A stretch of 64,000 nt of DNA from Xylaria sp. FL1777 (Eukaryota > Ascomycota > Sordariomycetes > Xylariales > Xylariaceae). The stretch is from contig MU400609.1 in NCBI GenBank assembly GCA_022578965.1, positions 1 to 64,000 on the forward strand, read 5' to 3'. Below the pieces are notes generated by a model. It was not told where the DNA came from. It searched no databases and saw nothing but the letters and a program-made list of their open reading frames with translations. Shown here piece by piece: positions 1 through 14,052 of this stretch (the stretch's first letter is position 1; every line of letters starts with the position of its first letter). A program made the translations under genes and the position numbers.

Positions 1-3000
1 GCAATATATATAACTATAAATAATAAATGCTTTTTATACTAGCTTTTTTTTATATTGTGCTAAATTTTATTTAATTAATTTTTTAAACTTTTTAAGATTT
101 TTTTATAAAATATAACATGTAATTTTTTAGCTGCAAGCAATATATTAAAAAAAATAAAGTTTAATACTATTAAGCTTTATTATTACTATATAATAAGTTT
201 TATACTTATATTTTAGCGTTTTTAATTTATAATTTAGTTAAATTTAGTATATTATTTTTTAATAAAGTTTAATTAAACTATATTTAAATAGCATTAAAAA
301 GCATAGATTTTATATTACTTAAGCAAAAAATTGCAGCTTTATAGTTTTAATAGTTAAAATATGCAAATTAAACAAAAAAATATACTTAAAATCAAAACAA
401 ATTAATTAATATTAAGTTTTAAAGCTATTATTAATATATAAATATTATAAAATATTTACTTATAATAATTATAGCAGTTTAGCTTAGCAACTATAAAATA
501 TTACGTTAAATTATTTTTTACTTTTTTATTTTTTTTTATAAAAAAAAGTTTAATAACTATAAACTAGAAATGTTATATTTTGCTTAGTTATTTTATTTTA
601 ATGTTATAAAACTAAAACTTGCAATAAAAATACTATAGTTAAGCTTTGTTTAATATATTATAGCTAAAAGCAAAAAAAAAGCTATTAATTTAGCTTTAAA
701 GCATATTAATAATACTTTTATAATTAATATAAAAAATAACAAAAATTTTATATAAAATGTTTTTGTTATATTTAATTGATTAGCTATTATAAGCCTTTAT
801 ATTGCTTTAATTTATAGCAATATAAAATAATTTTTTTAAACATATTAAAATAAATAGCATATTTTTTTTTTTATTAACTAAAATGTTATTAAATATGCTT
901 ATAAAATATATATTAATAGCAACACTAAAAAACGTATTAATAGTTATACTATATTATATAATCTTTTTAATACGCTAAATCTATTAATAAAAAAAAAGCA
1001 ATAATTTGCTAATATTAAAATTAATAAGTTTAATACTAAGGTTGTTTAACTAACTAAAGTTTTAATATAGCAAAATATATTAAGTTTAACTAATAAAAAT
1101 AAGCTCTTTATTAAAAGTAATAAAAAACAGCAGCTATATACTTTTAATTATAAAAAAGTAAAAAAAAAAAAAAAAAAAAAACTAAAAAACTATAGCTAAA
1201 TATAAATTAGCACAAAATATTATATATATTTTACTTTTTTTGCTTTTTTTTTAGCTTTTTAAAACTACTATTTGCTAGTAATTTTTTATTATGCTTTAAT
1301 AGTTTAAATTATATTAGTAAATTTATAGCTAGCAATATATTTATATATATAAAAAAAGCACTTAAAAGTAATATAACTATAATTAGTTCTACTAAAAATA
1401 ATAAAACAAGAATTATAATTACTATTAAGCATAAAGCTAATTAGCTTAATTATATATTAAGCGTTTAATAAGTATTTAACTGCTGCTTTATTTACATTTT
1501 TAGTGTTAATTTTAAAGTTAAACAAAGTATATTTTTAGTAGCATTTTTAATTTGTGCTTTATTTGCAAAATATTTAGTATGTTTATTAAAAGCATACTAA
1601 TATATTATAAAAAGCTTAGCATATAAAACATAATTATATTTTTTTTATTTATTTTATTTAAATATTTTTATAGCATTATAAACTAAAAAAAACATAGTAT
1701 TTATATTAATTATTTTATTAAATATAGTAATAATATATTATTAAACTTTTTTTAGCATAAAATATTTTGTTATATTATTAATAGCAAAGTTTAAGTGTTA
1801 GTATAAATTTATAAAGTGTTTTGCGCAAAATTTCTAAAGTTTTTGCTATAAAAACTAAAGAATAGTTTTTTTTTAAAGCATAAACTGCTAGCATATTTTT
1901 AGCAATAACTTTAATAGTTAGCTAAAGTTATAATAACATAAATTATAGCATATTTTTTATTATATATTTTTTTACTTTTTAATATTTTTATTATTTAGCT
2001 GCTATAAAAACTATAAAGCATACTTTTTAAAGCATTTTGCATTTATAAACTTATATATATTTAGCTAAACAGCTTATAGCTTATTTTTAAACTTTAGTTT
2101 AGCTTTAGTTTATTTAATAAGCTTAACTAGCTTAAACTATTTTAGTTTAAAGTTAACTATTAAATTATTTTTATTTTTAAGCTTATTAGTTATAATTAAT
2201 TAATAGTTTAATAGTACAAATTATATATAGCTAAACGTTAAGCTTTTTAACGCGCTATTGCTTATGTTTATTATAAAGCGCAAATTATTTTAATTGTTTT
2301 TTAATAGCTTTTTTTTATGCTTTAGTTTAAAAAGCTTAACTTTTTGCGCTTTTAATAAATTAAAATACTAATAAAAAGCAAAAAAAAATACTGTTCTTTA
2401 TATTATACTATTTTAAATAGTTTAGCTAAACTTTTATAACAAATTTAAAAAGTTTTCAAAAGCAATAAAGCTAAACTAAATAATATATATTATATTACAA
2501 ATATTTATTTTTATCTTAAAAGCTATAATAACAAGTATAATTTAACAAAAAAAGTTTAGCTTTATAAACTTGTTATATAACTATTATTAGTTATTAAAAC
2601 GTATATTTATATTATATTTTTAAATAAAAAGCTTTATTTTAGTTAAAATAAACTTTAACTTTTAAAGCTATATTATTAAAAAATAACGCATAGCAATAAG
2701 CTTTTTTTTGCTATTTATAAAAACAATAGTTTTAAAAATTAAGTATGCTATATTGTGCTATGTTTTACTAATTAAAAAACTTAATTATTAGTAATTTTTT
2801 ATAATAGTATTTTTTTTTATAAAATAAATAACAAAAAATATATTAAGCTAATTAATTAAAATATAAATAAATTGCAGTTTTTTTAAACAAGTACTTTATT
2901 ATTAAAATCTAGTTTTAAGCAATATAAACTTTTAAGCGTTTAAGCTTAATATAGTAGTATAACTAAACTATAATATATTTTATAAAACTAATGCTTTTAT

Positions 3001-3980
3001 ATAATATATATTAAACTATACAATTTAGAAATCTTTTTATTAATAAACTATATAAAGCTTATTAATAGCTATAAATGCAATTTTTTAGTTAAACAAAAAG
3101 TTATAAAGCAAATTAATAAAATGTTTTTAAGTAGTTTATTTAAGCTTAAAAATAATATATATAAAGCGTTTTAAAGCTAACTTAGCTTATATAGCATTAT
3201 TTTATTAAACAATAAAAATATACTTTTATAACTACTTATATAATATTAACTAACTTTTATTATATTATTTATTATTAATAATAAACAAGTATTAAAAATT
3301 TAAGCAATTAAGTTAAATTAATTATATTTTAATTGTTTTAATAAGCATAACTGCAAAGTTATTATATTTTATATAATAATTAAAACAGTTTATAATATAA
3401 TGCTTTTTTTATAACTAGTTTAAGCTACTAATATAATATTACTATAATAAAATACTATATGCTAAATTAACTTAACTTGCTTAGTTTTAAGCTTAAGCTT
3501 ATATAATTTATTAAATTAACAATAATTTAAAATAGCACTAGTAATAGCTTATATAAAGTTATATTTTAATTGCAGCAAAATATGCTATATAAAATACTAA
3601 ATATAATTACTAAGTAAATGCTTTAATATTGCATTATTAGCTAGTTTATTTAATTTGCTAAGTTTTCTAATAAATTTTAAAAGTTTTAAAGCTGTTAATT
3701 TTTTTAAAAAGCAACTATTAATTAAGCTAAAGCTAAAATCGTTAAAAGTTTGCAGTTTTATAATAAAATAAAAAAATAACACTAGTTAATAAATTAACAA
3801 ATAAAGCTTAACTTTTAACTATTTAAGCTTAAAACACTACAATATAATAAAATATTTTAATTATAAAATTAGCGCTAAATATAAGCATTACTATAAAAAG
3901 CCTTAAGCAATATTATAATTATTTTTTTTAAGTTTTATTAGCAAATAATCTATAGGTATAAATAGTATGCATATATGTAT

Positions 3981-4170
3981 AAAATAAACCCTAGCTCAAA
4001 AATTAACAAAGGTGCTTTAAACTAAAATATATAAAACGTAGGCCTTAAACTTATAAATATATTTGCACGGGCCCCTAAAGGGGGTAAATTATAGCTTGTA
4101 GCAAGCGTAGCCCGTTATTTTATATTTTTAGTTTAAAGCACCTAAAATAATTTAAAATACTAATTATTAA
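3981..4170. mobile_element. MITE-like inverted-repeat element, copy A
   Basis: The core at 4010-4143 begins with AGGTGCTTTAAACTAAAA and ends with its exact inverse complement. Weaker similarity to the second copy at 18,979-19,146 extends about 30 bp further on the left. The inside contains GGGCCCC and CCC runs unlike the decayed DNA around it, so it probably inserted after the surrounding decay. There is no coding capacity. A clear target-site duplication was not seen. A non-autonomous DNA transposon is the likely class, and its family is unknown. Confidence 0.7.
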
Positions 4171-4891
4171 ACTTTAAAACATCTTTATAATAAAAAAAGC
4201 TAACTAAATATTTTTATTTATGCTTATTAATAATAATTAATATAACTTTATATATATATTTTTTAAAATAAATAAAAGCAGCTTTTTAAGCTATATATTT
4301 ATAATTTATAATTTGTATTTTAAATATAATTAAACAAGCATATTACTAGCGTTAAAAATAGTTTTAATTTTGTTAAAAAACTTTATAAAATTAGTTTAAA
4401 TAAAGTTACTTATAACGTTTATATAAAAAAGCTTAATAGTTTAGCAAGCTAAAAATTTATGCTTTATTATTAAGTATTTATATTTAGTATAATGTTTTTA
4501 TATTGCTAATTATTAGCTAAACTTTATATAAAATAAAAACAAAACAACTTATTTTTATATTACTAACTTTACTAATTAATTAAAACTAAGCTTTATAAGT
4601 TAATAAAAAACGTAAAAATGCCTTTAAAAAACAAAACTACATAGCTATAAAATTAATACAATAATTATTCGAAGTTTTTTAAACAATAGCGCAATCTTTA
4701 TTTATAATAACTTTTTTATAATTGTTTTTCTAAAAAACAAAAAAATAAATAAACTAGTTTAATAACTTTTAAATACGTATTACATTAAAATATAATATAA
4801 TAAGCAGCTAATTTATTAATAAAACTAATTTAAAATAAATATAAATTAACTTATAAGCTTGCATAAAATATAGCTATTTATATAGCTTATA

Positions 4892-5730
4892 ACGTGGTTT
4901 ATAAGCAAGCAATGCATTTAAGCAAGCAATGCACTTCTATAGATGTATTTCTTTATATAAAAATATATAAAGAAATACATGCCTTATATTACATAATTCC
5001 ACTAATATAAAGGTTAAAAATATAAAAAAATATGTTTTAAAATCCCTATTTAATAAAAACTCTATATATAACCTTTTTTCCTTTATAGCATTTTTATTAG
5101 TAAAAATATATATAAAAAGAAAAAAAGTCAAAATATTAGAAAAAAATACCCTTGTTATTAAGTAAAAATTAGTACGATTTGTTTATTTAAATGTTAAAAA
5201 AATAGAAAAAAGTATATTTAGAATTAATAATTAATGAATTTCTAAAGACTTAAACAATTTTATTTTTCCAATTTTTCCTTAATTAAATAGCAAAGGTATA
5301 AAAAACAGTACATAAATATTTATGTACTGTTTTTTATACCTTAGCTCTTTAGTTCAAAAAAACCTTAAAAAAAAAGATCTTTTAGAATTAAATTAGTAAT
5401 TCATTAAATATTTCAAAACTTATTTTTTCTTATTTTTTCTATCTTTTTTAATTAATATGCACTAAGTTTTATACTGTTTATAAGGGTATTTTTATACTTA
5501 TTTTTTACTATGTTATATTTTTACTAATAAAAATGCTATGAATAAACAGAGGTTATATATGGAGTTCTTATTAAATAAAGATTTTAAAACATATTTTTTT
5601 ATATTTTTAACTTTTATATTAGTGGAGTTATTTAATATAGGGCATGTATTCCCTATATATTTTTGTTAGAAAAATACATCCATAGAAGTGCATCGCTTGC
5701 TTAAATGCGTTGCTTGCTTATGAACCAAGT
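4892..5730 (-). mobile_element. 840-bp TIR element, copy 1 (non-autonomous)
   Basis: The element starts ACGTGGTTTATAAGCAAGC, ends in the near-inverse complement, and is flanked on both sides by TA, as for Tc1/mariner or pogo-type insertions. Inverted ends run about 220 bp, and a perfect 50-bp palindrome (5293-5342) sits at the centre. Compared with the copy at 6747 the two internal arms are exchanged, so this copy lies in the opposite orientation. There is no transposase frame. The element is AT-rich by nature but keeps GA, TC and CC dinucleotides that the surrounding DNA lacks, so it is younger than the decay around it. Confidence 0.8.
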
Positions 5731-6746
5731 TATAAGCTATTACTTTTAAATTTTTAAATTTATAAACTATATTTAAAAGCAAGCTATTTTTTAACTAAAA
5801 TACCTTTTTAAAACGCTTAAAATAAAGCTAATATACTAATAAACTACTTAAAATTATTGCTTTTTTAATAGTTTTATATTTTTTGTTTTTAGTTTTAATA
5901 GTTTATTTATAAAGTTTATAAACAAAAATTACTATAAAAATAAGCTAACGTTTAGCTAGCATAAAAACTTTAATATTTATATTAAAATTAAATTTATTTT
6001 TTAAGTTGTTTATATTAAAATTATGCAAGCTAATATTTAAATTTTTATTAAGATTTATAAAATTAAAATTAAAATTATTTTTATTTTTATTTTTTTTTTA
6101 TAATTAATAAAAAGCTTAATAATATTTAAATTTTTATTAAAATTAAAGCTATTTTAAAAAAAAAGCAAACAGCTAAAGTTTTTATTTCTATTACTAGAAT
6201 TATTGAACTTTTAGCGAAAAAGTTTATTAAAGTTCTGTTTTATAGTAAAATTAAACTTATTTTTAAATAAATTTAAGCGTAAAACAAGTTGCAATAATTT
6301 TTTGCGTTTATGTTTATAATTATAGCTTTAATTGCAATTACGTTTACGTATATTATTTTTAATTACTATAAGTTTAAGTAATATAATTATAATATAAATA
6401 ATAATTAAAAAAAAAGCAAAGAAAATATAAAATAAGTATAAAATTAGAAGTAATAAAGTAAATAGCTAAAACTAAATGTTTAGTAGTAGCTAAAAAAAAA
6501 AGAAAGAAGAAAAAAAGAAAAAAAAAAGCATATAGCAATAAAAGTATAAATGTAAGCCTTGCTATAAATATAGCATAAAACAAACATAACTTAATACATA
6601 AATATAAGCATAAATATATAAATATTTTAACTATTATATTATATAAGCATTTTATTTAACATATTATATTTATGCTTAATTGCTTTACATTATTTTATTT
6701 TATTACTTACACTTAAAATTAATTACTTTAATTAATTTTACTTGTA

Positions 6747-7587
6747 ACGTGGTTCATAAGCAAGCGACACATTTAAGCAAGCAACGCACTTCTATGGATG
6801 TATTTCTCTATATAAAAATATATAGAGAAATACATGCCTTATATTACATAACTTCACTAATATAAAGGTTAAAAATATAAAAAAATATGTTTTAAAATCC
6901 TTATTTAATAAGAACTCTATATATAATTTCCGTTTATTTATAGCATTTTTATTAGTAAAGATATAACGTAATAAAAAATAAGTATAAAAATATCCTTGTA
7001 AATAGTATAAAACTTAGTGCATATTAATTAAAAAAGATAGAAAAAATAAGAAAAAATAAGTTTTAAAATATTTAATAAATTACTAATTTAATTCTAAAAG
7101 ATTTTTCTTTTTAGGGTTTTTTTGAATTAAAAAGCTAAGGTATAAAAAACAGTACTTAAATATTTATGTACTGTTTTTTATACCTTTGCTGTTTAATTAA
7201 GAAAAAATCGGAAAAATAAAATTGTTTAAGTCTTTGGAAATTCATTAATTATTAATTTTAAATATATTTTTTTCCATTTTTTTAACATTTAAATAAGCAA
7301 ATCGCACTAATCTTTACTTAATAACAAAGGTATTTTTTTCTAATATTTTTACTTTTTTCCTTTTTGTATATATCTTTACTAATAAAAATGCTATAAAAGA
7401 AAGGAGGTTATATATGGAGTTCTTATTAAATAAGGATTCTAAAACATATTTTTTTATATTTTTAACCTTTATATTAGTGGAGTTATGTAATATGAGGCAT
7501 GTATTTTTCCATATATTTTTATATGAAGAAATACATCCATAGAAGTGCGTTGCTCGCTTGGATGTGTTGCTTGCTTATGAACCACGT
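6747..7587 (+). mobile_element. 840-bp TIR element, copy 2 (non-autonomous)
   Basis: Terminal inverted repeats span about 6747-6966 and 7368-7587, with TA flanking both ends (6745-6746 and 7588-7589). The centre is a 50-bp palindrome at 7137-7186 containing AAAAAACAGTAC and its complement. Between the ends and the centre lie two different arms of about 170-180 bp. Each matches the opposite arm of copy 1, so the copies are inverted relative to each other and about 1.0 kb apart. No coding frame is present. Strand is assigned arbitrarily by the orientation shown here. Confidence 0.82.
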
Positions 7588-8159
7588 TATATAAGTTAAA
7601 AATAACCTAATTAAAAAAAAAGAAATAGTTATTATAATTAGGCTACTAAGGTACTTTAGCACATGTTATATATTATATATATATATAAGATATTTTTCTT
7701 ATACTTATTTTATAAAAGTTTTTTTTTTTTTTAAGCTTTAGTTTTATTAAATACTTATTATAAAACTAGAAATATATTAACTATTATATTTAACCTTTAA
7801 TGCTTTATATTTTCCGTAATAACTTGTTTATTAATAAAAACGTATTAAAATTTAATGTTTTTAATAGCTTATTATTTATAAACAAACTTTAGCTACATAA
7901 TAATATATTTAATATTAACGTAATAAAAAAGATTTTTAGTTAAAGCTCTAGCTTTTTAATTATTATAATAAATAACTATAGTTTTTATTTTTTAAACAAC
8001 ATTTAATCTTTTAAGCAATAGCTTAAGCTATATAACTTTTTTAGTAGCTTAAGTTTGCTTAATATATTTTGCTTTACATAAAAATAATAATATAATAGCT
8101 TAATGCTTTAAACTTTAGCTTAAAGCTACGCTTTTAAAGTTAAAAATATACTTAAAAAT

Positions 8160-9100
8160 AAACTTTTAAGTATTTTAGTTGTTAATATAATTTGCATTAA
8201 AATAGCTAGTTAGCTTTTAAAGTTCTTTGCAATAAGCTAGTTTTATATTTATTATTTTTTTTAAGTACTTAAAAATCTTTGCAATAGCTACTTTATAAGC
8301 TTTATTAAGCTTTACTATAAAGCACTTATAAAAAAATATAACATAAGTAATATTTAATTAAATATTAAGCATAGCATATATTAAGGATTTTATAGCACTT
8401 ATATATTAAGCTTTATTTTTTGAGCTAGCTATATAATTAGTAGCTAAAAGTTTAAAAGCCTTAGTTTTTATAAAAGTATTTTTAAGCTTTGCTTTTTAAA
8501 AGTCAAAATTTTATAGAACTTTTTTAATATGAACGCTTTAGCTTAAATAAATTATTTAGTTAAGCTTATTTTTTTTAATTGTTATACTTAAGTAATAAAA
8601 GCAAAAACTTAAATTTATTATATTAAACTATTTATATAAAGCTATTTTAACTTTATTTATTTTTTTTATAAATAAAGCAGCAATTAATAAGTTATTTATA
8701 TATATAGCAATATATATATGTCTTTTTATAAATACTTTAATATTAATATTTAACAAAATAAATTCTAGGCCTTTAAAAAATATAAATAAAATCTTATATT
8801 AAATCTTAAATAATTGCTTTAAGCTATATAAAGCTTTATTTAGCTTACATACTTTATTAAATTTATTATTAAACTTAAGTAGTTATTTAACATAGATTTT
8901 TTTAAGTACTTTTTTATATAAAAAAGCCGTTTTAATATTTATTTGTTTAAGTTTAAAATTTAAAGCTATAGTTATAGCAAATATAGCTTTATAGCTTATA
9001 AACTTAACTATTAAAGCAAAAGTCTTATTATAATTTAGGCTTTTTACTTATTTAAAGCTTTTAACTATTTAATAAGCTTTATATTAAATAATTAATTTAT
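8160..9100 (-). pseudogene. RIP-degraded Ty1/copia reverse transcriptase and RNase H
   Basis: Reading the minus strand in one frame from about 9100 down to 8160 gives an ordered series of Ty1/copia Pol motifs. These are a VKSFK..VKSLNYNKTFA block, KTAFLY, a KVCKLNKALYSLKQ block, YIAIYINNLLIA where YVDDLL is expected, FNIINLSFCFYYLS, an AIKSLIYAML block, and the RNase H motif NANYINN where a DADWAGD-type motif is expected. In-frame stops fall at conserved Gln or Arg positions and Asp is replaced by Asn, as G-to-A and C-to-T change would produce. No frameshift was needed over about 900 bp. Gag, the integrase and the terminal repeats could not be read, so the outer limits are unknown. Confidence 0.8.
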
Positions 9101-10680
9101 TTAGTTCTTGCTTTAGCTTAAATATTTATTTGCTTAATAATGCTTTATAGCTTAGCAATAATTTATAAAGTTTTTAAGTTCTATTATTTATTAGTAACTT
9201 ATATTTGCTTTTTATAGCCTTATGCTAGCTAAACTAATAAGTGCTATTTTTTGCTTATTAAAACGTTTTAAGCTTTATTACTTTAGCTAAAAAAAAACGC
9301 ATATATTATACTTATTAATAATACTATTACTTAAAATAAGTTTGCATTATTAAAAGTTATAATAGCTTTATATATTAAGTTTATAGTTAATAGCTATAAA
9401 TGCTTTAATTGCTTTACTTTAAGTTAAAAATTAAAATAGTTTCTTTAAACTTTAAAAAATAGCATTACTATAATAAAGTTCTGCATTATTAATTCATTAT
9501 TTTTAAAGCTTTTTAAAGTATAAATTAAAAAGTTAAAACTTAAGTTAGCTTTACTAATGCTTTTTAAATTAAACTTAATACTTAATTTAAAACTTAAAGT
9601 AAAATTTAAGCTTAAAAATATATTATTAAATAAGCTTAGTATAAAGTACTTAAATAGGTTTTTTATTACTAAAATACTACTAATTAAGCATTTATAAATA
9701 TAATAAAGCATACTTTTTTTTAAATTAAATAATTTAAAGTTTACTACTGCTATATTTTCTTTAAATTTAAAAAAAACTTAAAACCTAATATATTTTGCAA
9801 CGTTTATATTTTTTATAGCACTTTTAGTTCTAATAATATATATAGTGCTAATATTTAAACTATAAAAAAAATAAGCAGTACTAAACATAAAAAACTAATC
9901 TTTAATAAAAACATAAATGCGTTATTTTTTAAAATAAACGTTATTAGCTTAAATTACTTTACTAAAGTTTAAAAAAATAAAGTAATTTATAATGCTTTTT
10001 TTTTAGTATTTTAATATTATATAAAGCTTTATTTTCTTATTATAAATTAAGGCTTTTTTTTTTAATAAATAAAAGCCTAAGCTATTAATTATATAAAAAT
10101 ATATAAAATCTAATTAAACTTTATATTATAACTTATAAAGCGTTTAGTTTTTTAATTGTTTAACTAAGTATAAATTTTTTAAATAAAAAGCAATATGTAT
10201 TAAAACCAGCTAATAATAAAAATTTACTTTATTAATTATAGCTATAATTAATAAACGTTAAACAATATTTTTTAAAACCTTTATAGCTTTTTTTGCTACT
10301 TTATTTTATTAATATTAATTAGTAGCAAAAAGAATAGCGCTATTTCTTTATTTTAACATATAAATTTAAAAGTATTACTAATAAACATTAATCCTTAATT
10401 TAATGTTATAGCATAATATTATTATTTAAGTTGCTTTTTTTAATTTAAAAACGCTTAAAATAATTAAAAAGAATTAGCTGTTAACTTTATAAAAATTATT
10501 TAAGTTATTTTAGTAAAATTATTATAAATAATAGCTTATTAAGTTAACTTGTTATACTTTATTACTTTATTAATGCAAATTAATATACTAGCAAAATTAA
10601 TATGCAGTAATTTTAGCTTTTAAGTTTTTTTTTGCAGTAATTTATAATAAAAAGCTTTTTTCATTCTTTTTTTAATATAA

Positions 10681-10762
10681 GAATTAATACAAACACATAA
10701 AGAATTAATACAAATACATAATTTTATAAACACATAATGCTTTTATTAGCTTAATTAAAAAA
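10681..10762 (+). repeat. Dispersed repeat, forward copy (pair with 14,463)
   Basis: About 80 bp containing two tandem AAAGAATTAATACAAACACA-like units, then ATTTTATAAACACATAATGC and TTTTATTAGCTTAATTAAAA. A near-identical inverted copy lies at 14,463-14,545. Similarity stops abruptly on both sides. The DNA to the right (to about 10,900) also keeps GA and TC dinucleotides, unlike the decayed background. The pair could be the ends of a 3.9-kb element or two independent insertions. Confidence 0.6.
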
Positions 10763-13700
10763 TGTTAATACATATTGTCTTTTTTTATATACTTAATGTT
10801 ATTTATTTTATATTTTTTCTTTTATATTCTGTTAATTTAATCCTATTTATATTTTACATTTTACGCTTTTTACTTTGTTAATACTAAAAACATATTTATT
10901 ATACATTTTAATTTTATAATACTAATTAACTTTTATATTACATAATATTTTTTAAACTTTTTAAGCTTTAGTTATTGCGTAAGCGCGCTTTTACTTTAAA
11001 TAATTTATTTTATTGTTAAAAAAAACAACATACGTTTTATTACTTTTTTTTTTGTTTATTTTTTTTACGTAATAAGCTATTTACTACTTTTATAATTACT
11101 TTAACTTGCTGATTTTTTGTATTTAATTATAGTAGCAAAAGTGTTTTTTTATTTTATAGCTTTAGTAATAATAATGCTTTTAATAATATTTTTAGTGCTT
11201 ATTTTTATTTTTTTAGCACTGTTTTGCATTTATGTAGCTATAAAAAACTTAATAAGCTAACATAAAAAATCTGTACTAATTATAAGATTTTCTTTTAGCA
11301 ATACTTTTTTTTACTTACTAAAGCTTTAATATATATAAATATTTATGTTTAGCTTAAAAGCTAGTTTTATTTTTGTTTTTTTAAAATTTTAGTTCGCTAA
11401 ATTATTTTGTACTGCTAGCTTACTAATTGCTACTTAAAAAAAATTTGCATTAGTTTTACGGTTAATTCGTAAAATTATAAAAAAAAGTTAATAGCTTTTT
11501 ATAAACTTAGTTTGCTTATATAAACACGTATACTAATAAAAAAACAAATAAAAGTAATTATTATTAAATTTAAATAACTACAACTTTTTTTTTTATATTT
11601 ATTGCTTTAATGTTTACTAGCAAAGTTATTTATACTAAGTTTAATTAAAGCTGCTTTATTTATAATAGCATTATTTAAACAAACTTTTTTTATGCTAGTT
11701 TTGCTATTTAAAACAAGCATTTTATTAGCTAGCTATAATTTATTGTTTTTAGTTCTAAAAATTATTTTTAATTTACTTATTTTAAATAACTTATTTTTTA
11801 TAACTAACATGCTTTTTAACTACGTTAATTTATTTTTAAAAAACAATAAGTTTAGTTTTATTAAAAACTATATATATTTGTTTAAAAAATAACTAATTTA
11901 ATTTTTTATTAAATATAACTAATTTAAATAAGTTAAAAAAAGCAAAAGTAAAAAACTTTAGTAGCAAAAGTCTTAAAAAACTAGCTATAAATAAATAATT
12001 ATTGCTAAAGCTATAAACAAAAATTAATAGTTATTATAACTATACAAAAATGCAAAACATTATTAATATAATTATAGCTTAAGCTTAAACCCTTTTGTTT
12101 ACTTTTTTTATTACAAGCTTATAAAATTAATAAAAACAACTATTAAATTAATTAGCTGCTAAATTAATATTTAAGCTTAAAATATTTAAAGCATAATAAA
12201 ACAATAATACAAAAAGTCTATTTTTACTTAAAGAAATATTTATAATGCTTAAAGCTTTATTAACTAAGCTAAACTAAATAGCTATAACTTAACTATTGCT
12301 TTTATTAAGCTTTTTAACAAAAAAAAAGTTCTTTATTTAATAAAGTAAGCTAATAATAAGCTAAACTGCTTAGTTAAATTAGTTTAAACGTTTTTTTATT
12401 ACTTAAAAATATAAAAGCAATTCTTTAAAATTATTAGCTTTAATAATATATATAATACTAATTAATTTAAGCTATTATTATTTTAAGCAATAAGCTAAAC
12501 TCGCTTAAAAACAGTTTTTAATATTATATTTAGCTTAATTAATAATAAAAAGCAAAAAAGCTTGTAGTTTTTAGCTAAAAATATTTATTAGCTTATAATA
12601 TAACATATAATATAAAAGCTTAATATAGTTATAACTAATTATAACAAAATAATAAAAGCTATATTAAATTACTAGTTTTTTTTTATAGCAGTAAATTTAT
12701 ATATATTATATTAATTTTAACGTTTTGCTTAAAGCTAAACAAAAATAAGTTTTAAATTAAATTAATAGTAGTAGCTTTATTATTAGCAAAAATAAAAATG
12801 CTACTTTTGCTAGTTAAGCACTAATAAAGTTAACTTTTTTAAATAAGCAGCTAATTAAAGCTATATTTACTAATAATAAAAAAATTCCTTATATATACTA
12901 AAGCGTTTTAATTATATAAAAAAAAGTAATATTTATAAAAACAAAAGCTATATATAAAAAAGCATAAGTTAATTTTTGCTAATAATTTAATAACTAGCGC
13001 TTTATTTTATAATATATTTATAAAACTTATATGCTTTTTAAAATGCAGTAAGCATATTATTATATTTATAAATATTGCAACTTTAGTATTTAAGTTATAT
13101 TAAGCATAAAAGCAAGCAATAATAATATAAAAAGCTACTTTTTAAATAATATAAATTATTTATATAGTTTTATTAAAGTAATACAAAAAATAATAGCTAA
13201 CTAAAAACATAACTTTAAATAAGCTTATGCTTAAAATAAAGTTTTAACTTAACGCAAATATTTATTATTATTTTTTAATTACTTAAGTAAGCTTTAAATA
13301 GTTATAGCTTTAAAAAAGCTTAACTTATTTAACTAGTAATATTAAATTGCTTATAAAGCTATATTAAACACAAATAACTTTTTTTTAATAAACATTAAAT
13401 ATTGCACTAATAACTGTTTAATTTTTATTAAACTTAAAATCTTATATTATTATAAAGTTTACTTTAAGCTAGCATATATAAGCTTTTTTAATAAATTAAA
13501 CATTTACTTATGTTAAAAGTTATAAAAATTATTATTAAAAAATATATATAAATAAATTTATAACCTTAAAATTGCTATAATGCTTTATAGTTAACTAAAA
13601 AACTTTATAAAAGCAATTTTTAGTAAGCTTATAATTAAACTAAATAAGCTATTAAGCAAAGCTTTAAAAAAATAACTAATAAGCTAAAAATAGAATTGCT

Positions 13701-14052
13701 TACTAAATAGCTAAAATAAGTTAATTTTAGCTAAGCTTAAATAAAGCAAAAGCTAATATAACAATACTAAAAAAAACAATAGTTATTTTTTTATTTAGCG
13801 CTAAACATATAGTTAATTAATAGTGCTTAAAGTAAAAAAAACTATAAGTAGCAAGTTTAGCAAGCATTAAATATAGCTTAATATTTAAAAGTAAAAAAGT
13901 TAATAAAAGCTAAAATAATTAAATTAATAAATACTTAATACAATTGTTTATAATAGTTTAATAATATTTTATAAGTAAAAATTACTGTTATAATATATAA
14001 AATATTAATATTTAAAAGCTAACACGTTATATAAATAGTTTATTATAATACT

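Noticed and set aside
4937..5131. Small frame with transmembrane-like composition
   Set aside because: It is part of the inverted arm of the 840-bp element, and the same sequence recurs in the second copy in altered frame.
10681..10720. CRISPR-like short direct repeats
   Set aside because: There are only two adjoining units with no spacers, in a eukaryotic genome. It is a small tandem repeat within a dispersed element.
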